From HGM11416 sp964532155 (GTDB lineage Bacteria > Bacillota > Clostridia > Christensenellales > Borkfalkiaceae), in assembly GCA_964532155.1 (NCBI GenBank), contig CAZHGN010000039.1, forward strand, positions 1 through 14,219: a DNA stretch of 14,219 bases, written 5' to 3'. The translations under genes and the position numbers were made by a program. This document shows, in pieces, positions 12,318 to 14,219 of the stretch (its first letter is position 1; the number at the start of each line of letters is the position of its first letter). Below the pieces are notes generated by a model that worked only from the letters and a program-made list of their open reading frames with translations, made no database searches and had not been told where the DNA came from.

Positions 12318-12318
12318 T

Positions 12319-12352
12319 AAAAAAGATCGGGCGCGTAATTAAAAGCCCGATC
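12319..12352 (-). terminator. intrinsic terminator of the uridine kinase-like gene
   Basis: GATCGGGC (minus strand, 12345-12352) pairs with GCCCGATC (12325-12332) around a 12-nt AT-rich loop and is followed by six T's (12319-12324). A second inverted repeat, CTTCGTT-A-AACGAAG (12362-12376), and a GGCT/AGCC hairpin (12377-12390) precede it in the same 3' untranslated region. AGATCGG(G)CTTTT occurs in both parts, suggesting a local duplication. Confidence 0.88.
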
Positions 12353-12447
12353 TCGTTAAAACTTCGTTAAACGAAGGCTATCAAAAGCCGATCTTAACGT
12401 CCGTTTTTTAGCTTTAAGTTTTGCACCCGCCTTTTAAAAAGTACTTT

Positions 12448-14094
12448 TTATACGTCTTTAAAGCAGCTGCCGCCGATAAACTCGCGCAAAAGCGAATTGC
12501 ACGGCACGCATTCGTCGTCTATATCCCTAAAATATTTCAACGGTTTCATCAGTCTGTTTGCCGTGATATAATGTGGGCTGTCCGGCTGAATCTTTTGCAA
12601 AGCGGGCATGGCGTATTTTTTAATTACGCATAGTTCGTATGCAAGGGACGAATTAAACACGAAATCGCACCCCTCTTGGAAGGGATAAATCCACTCGAAC
12701 TCGCCGCGGCGAACGGACGACCACATATCGAGCGTGCGCTCGGCATCGGTAGCCCTAAACTGCTTATCGCGAACTATACGGCGCAAAAGCCTGAGATCGG
12801 TAAGGCTTACCGGGTTGTCGTCGTCGAGGTTCAAAACGAACTGCGGCGCAATGTATATTTTAAACTTTTGGTGCGTGGGAATAGCAAACGACAGTCTGTC
12901 GTTAAGCGCGTGTATGCCCTCTATGATAATGGGCGTATGCTCGTCGATTCGCGTTTTAATACCGCTCGGCAGGCGCCCCGAGGCAAAATCGAATATGGGC
13001 AATTCCACCTCTTCGCCGTGAATTAACGCAATCATCTGCTCGTTAAAATACTCGAGGTCGAGGGCTTCCACGCTCTCGAAATCGGGCTTGCCGTCGGCAT
13101 CGAGCGGACAGTCCGCTTTTTCTTTATAATACATATCGAGAGATATACGCAAAGGCTTAATCCCCCTCGACATAAGCTCGATGCGCAAGCGGTTTGAAAA
13201 GGTCGTTTTACCGCTCGACGACGGTCCGGCAATGCATATAAGCTTTATGTCGTCTATGTTGTTTTGAATGCGACTGCCAAGTTCGTAGAGCATGGCGTTT
13301 TGCCGCGTTTCGCACATATTGACGAGATCCACGCTCGAACCGCGCTCTATTAGCGCGTTCATCCGAGCGACCGTTTCCGCCTCGCATATTTCAGCCCAAT
13401 CGCGAGCCGCTCTTAACGCTCTGCCGTAAGTTGGCGCATCCTCGAACGAAGGAATTTTGCCGCCCGTTTCGGCACGCGGATACTGAACGACCATACCGTT
13501 GCCGTAAATATTCGCGATATAATTTGCAAGATACCCCGTAGAAGGCACCATGTAACCGTACATATAATTGAGATACTCGTTGCATTTGTAAAAATGGCAG
13601 AATTTTTCCGGGCGGTATTGCAAAATGGCGGCTTTTTCATCGGCGCCTATCTTTGCATAAAACTCGCGCGAATCTTCCTTGGACATAGTGCACCGTTCGA
13701 AAGGCAGATCGGCGGCGACAAGCCTTGCCATTTCGTCTTTAATTGCCCTTATCACCTTAAAATCGATGACTGCGTCCGACGGCTCTACCACCTCGACGAA
13801 AAGCGCCCTCGAAACGTTATAGGTTATTCTTATTTTATACTTGCGATACACGTTAAAAAACGCCATCGCTATAAGATACCTTAAACTCGTTTCATACACC
13901 TTTACGGCATCGATAGAATCCAACCGCAAAAGTTCGACCGTGCAATCGAAACACAATTCGTAAGTGAGCTCGCGAAGCCTGTTGTTTACCTTGGCGGCGT
14001 AATAATCCTTCTTTTCGTCGCTCGGTATTAAGGACAGTATACTCGTTTTTTCGTCGAGAACAAACTCCCGACCGCTAAAATTTACTTTAAACAT
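12448..14094 (-). CDS. TGS-domain uridine kinase-like nucleoside kinase
   Basis: This 548-residue protein joins a threonyl-tRNA synthetase-like N-terminus to a phosphoribulokinase/uridine kinase domain, an architecture common in Clostridia and Thermotogae and usually labelled nucleoside kinase. Residues 1-60 are a TGS domain (VNNRLRELTYEL at 36-47). About 70-240 match the second additional domain of ThrRS, with CHFYKC near 166-171. The kinase part begins at IAGPSSSGKTTFSNRL (288-303, Walker A) and continues with RISLDMYY, DLEYFN, IIEGIHALND and RDKQFRATDAERTLDMW. No aminoacylation core is present. The start MFKVNFSG fits the TGS domain and has GGGGAA about 6 nt before it; a GTG 75 nt upstream is in frame but unsupported. 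Nucleoside phosphorylation is inferred; the true substrate is not known to me. It is probably monocistronic. Confidence 0.88.
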   Translation of the reverse strand: MFKVNFSGREFVLDEKTSILSLIPSDEKKDYYAAKVNNRLRELTYELCFDCTVELLRLDSIDAVKVYETSLRYLIAMAFFNVYRKYKIRITYNVSRALFVEVVEPSDAVIDFKVIRAIKDEMARLVAADLPFERCTMSKEDSREFYAKIGADEKAAILQYRPEKFCHFYKCNEYLNYMYGYMVPSTGYLANYIANIYGNGMVVQYPRAETGGKIPSFEDAPTYGRALRAARDWAEICEAETVARMNALIERGSSVDLVNMCETRQNAMLYELGSRIQNNIDDIKLICIAGPSSSGKTTFSNRLRIELMSRGIKPLRISLDMYYKEKADCPLDADGKPDFESVEALDLEYFNEQMIALIHGEEVELPIFDFASGRLPSGIKTRIDEHTPIIIEGIHALNDRLSFAIPTHQKFKIYIAPQFVLNLDDDNPVSLTDLRLLRRIVRDKQFRATDAERTLDMWSSVRRGEFEWIYPFQEGCDFVFNSSLAYELCVIKKYAMPALQKIQPDSPHYITANRLMKPLKYFRDIDDECVPCNSLLREFIGGSCFKDV

Positions 14095-14151
14095 ATTTTT
14101 CCCCGATATCTTGTGAGATTTTGTGTTATTTTTTTCGACGTTAAAGTGCGA

Positions 14152-14167
14152 ACGCAGTAATTGCGCC
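14152..14167 (+). repeat. ACGCAG-TTGCGCC element, copy 3 (upstream of kinase)
   Basis: ACGCAGTAATTGCGCC, one base longer than copy 1. It sits inside a larger inverted repeat with GCGAAC/GTTCGC arms (about 14148-14176). Confidence 0.45.
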
Positions 14168-14182
14168 ACCGTTCGCTTTGCC

Positions 14183-14202
14183 GTAAAAACTTCCGTTTTT
14201 AC
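14183..14202. repeat. perfect 8-bp inverted repeat upstream of the kinase gene
   Basis: GTAAAAAC and GTTTTTAC face each other around a 4-nt loop. It may be the end of a terminator for the gene beyond the window edge, or part of the kinase gene's leader. No clean T-tract follows on either strand, so I do not call it a terminator. Confidence 0.5.
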
Positions 14203-14219
14203 CCTCTTCTGTATGTAAT

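Overview
The window looks like a chromosomal piece from a spore-forming Firmicute, most likely an uncultured member of the Clostridia. The evidence is a forespore signalling gene (spoIIR), a spore cortex lytic enzyme gene next to its partner (sleB-ypeB), the firmicute order trmN6-rsmI, AAGGAGG-type ribosome binding sites and moderate base composition. I see no rRNA, tRNA, insertion sequence, phage gene or CRISPR array. Species-level assignment is not possible from this sequence alone.

Layout by strand and unit. (1) 49-3507, minus: ruvC-ruvA-ruvB-queA, the Holliday junction resolvase and branch migration complex followed by a queuosine tRNA modification enzyme. A possible 25-codon leader ORF overlaps the ruvC start. 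(2) 3510-4388: an 880-base divergent control region with an extended -10 promoter for the ruv unit and a consensus promoter for the only plus-strand gene. Phased A-tracts, a duplicated element over the plus promoter and a structured ~297-nt 5' leader lie here too. (3) 4389-4877, plus: a 162-residue protein with two copies of a Myb/SANT-like helical DNA-binding repeat, closed by a strong terminator. (4) 5098-7737, minus: sleB-ypeB; this YpeB carries an unusual ~195-residue charged helical extension before its membrane anchor. (5) 7917-8414, minus: spoIIR, whose ribosome binding site is buried in a long terminator-like hairpin. (6) 8494-12215, minus: a five-gene operon (trmN6, rsmI, a Cas4-like Fe-S nuclease, rdgB, a RimK-like ATP-grasp ligase) from a near-consensus promoter. 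(7) 12448-14094, minus: a TGS-domain uridine kinase-like protein with its own terminator.

The individual genes are mostly ordinary: DNA repair and nucleotide-pool cleaning, rRNA/tRNA modification, and spore formation and germination. The signal that gene annotation does not explain is a short motif, CTATARGTYGATTA. It occurs six times exactly and twice with one mismatch between 1.1 and 10.2 kb, on both strands. One copy sits in each of the three spacers of the ruv-queA operon, one follows the Myb-like gene, and four lie inside coding sequence. The density resembles that of DNA-uptake-type or chromosome-architecture words, but the function is unknown. A second, weaker intergenic element (ACGCAG...TTGCGCC) occurs three times.
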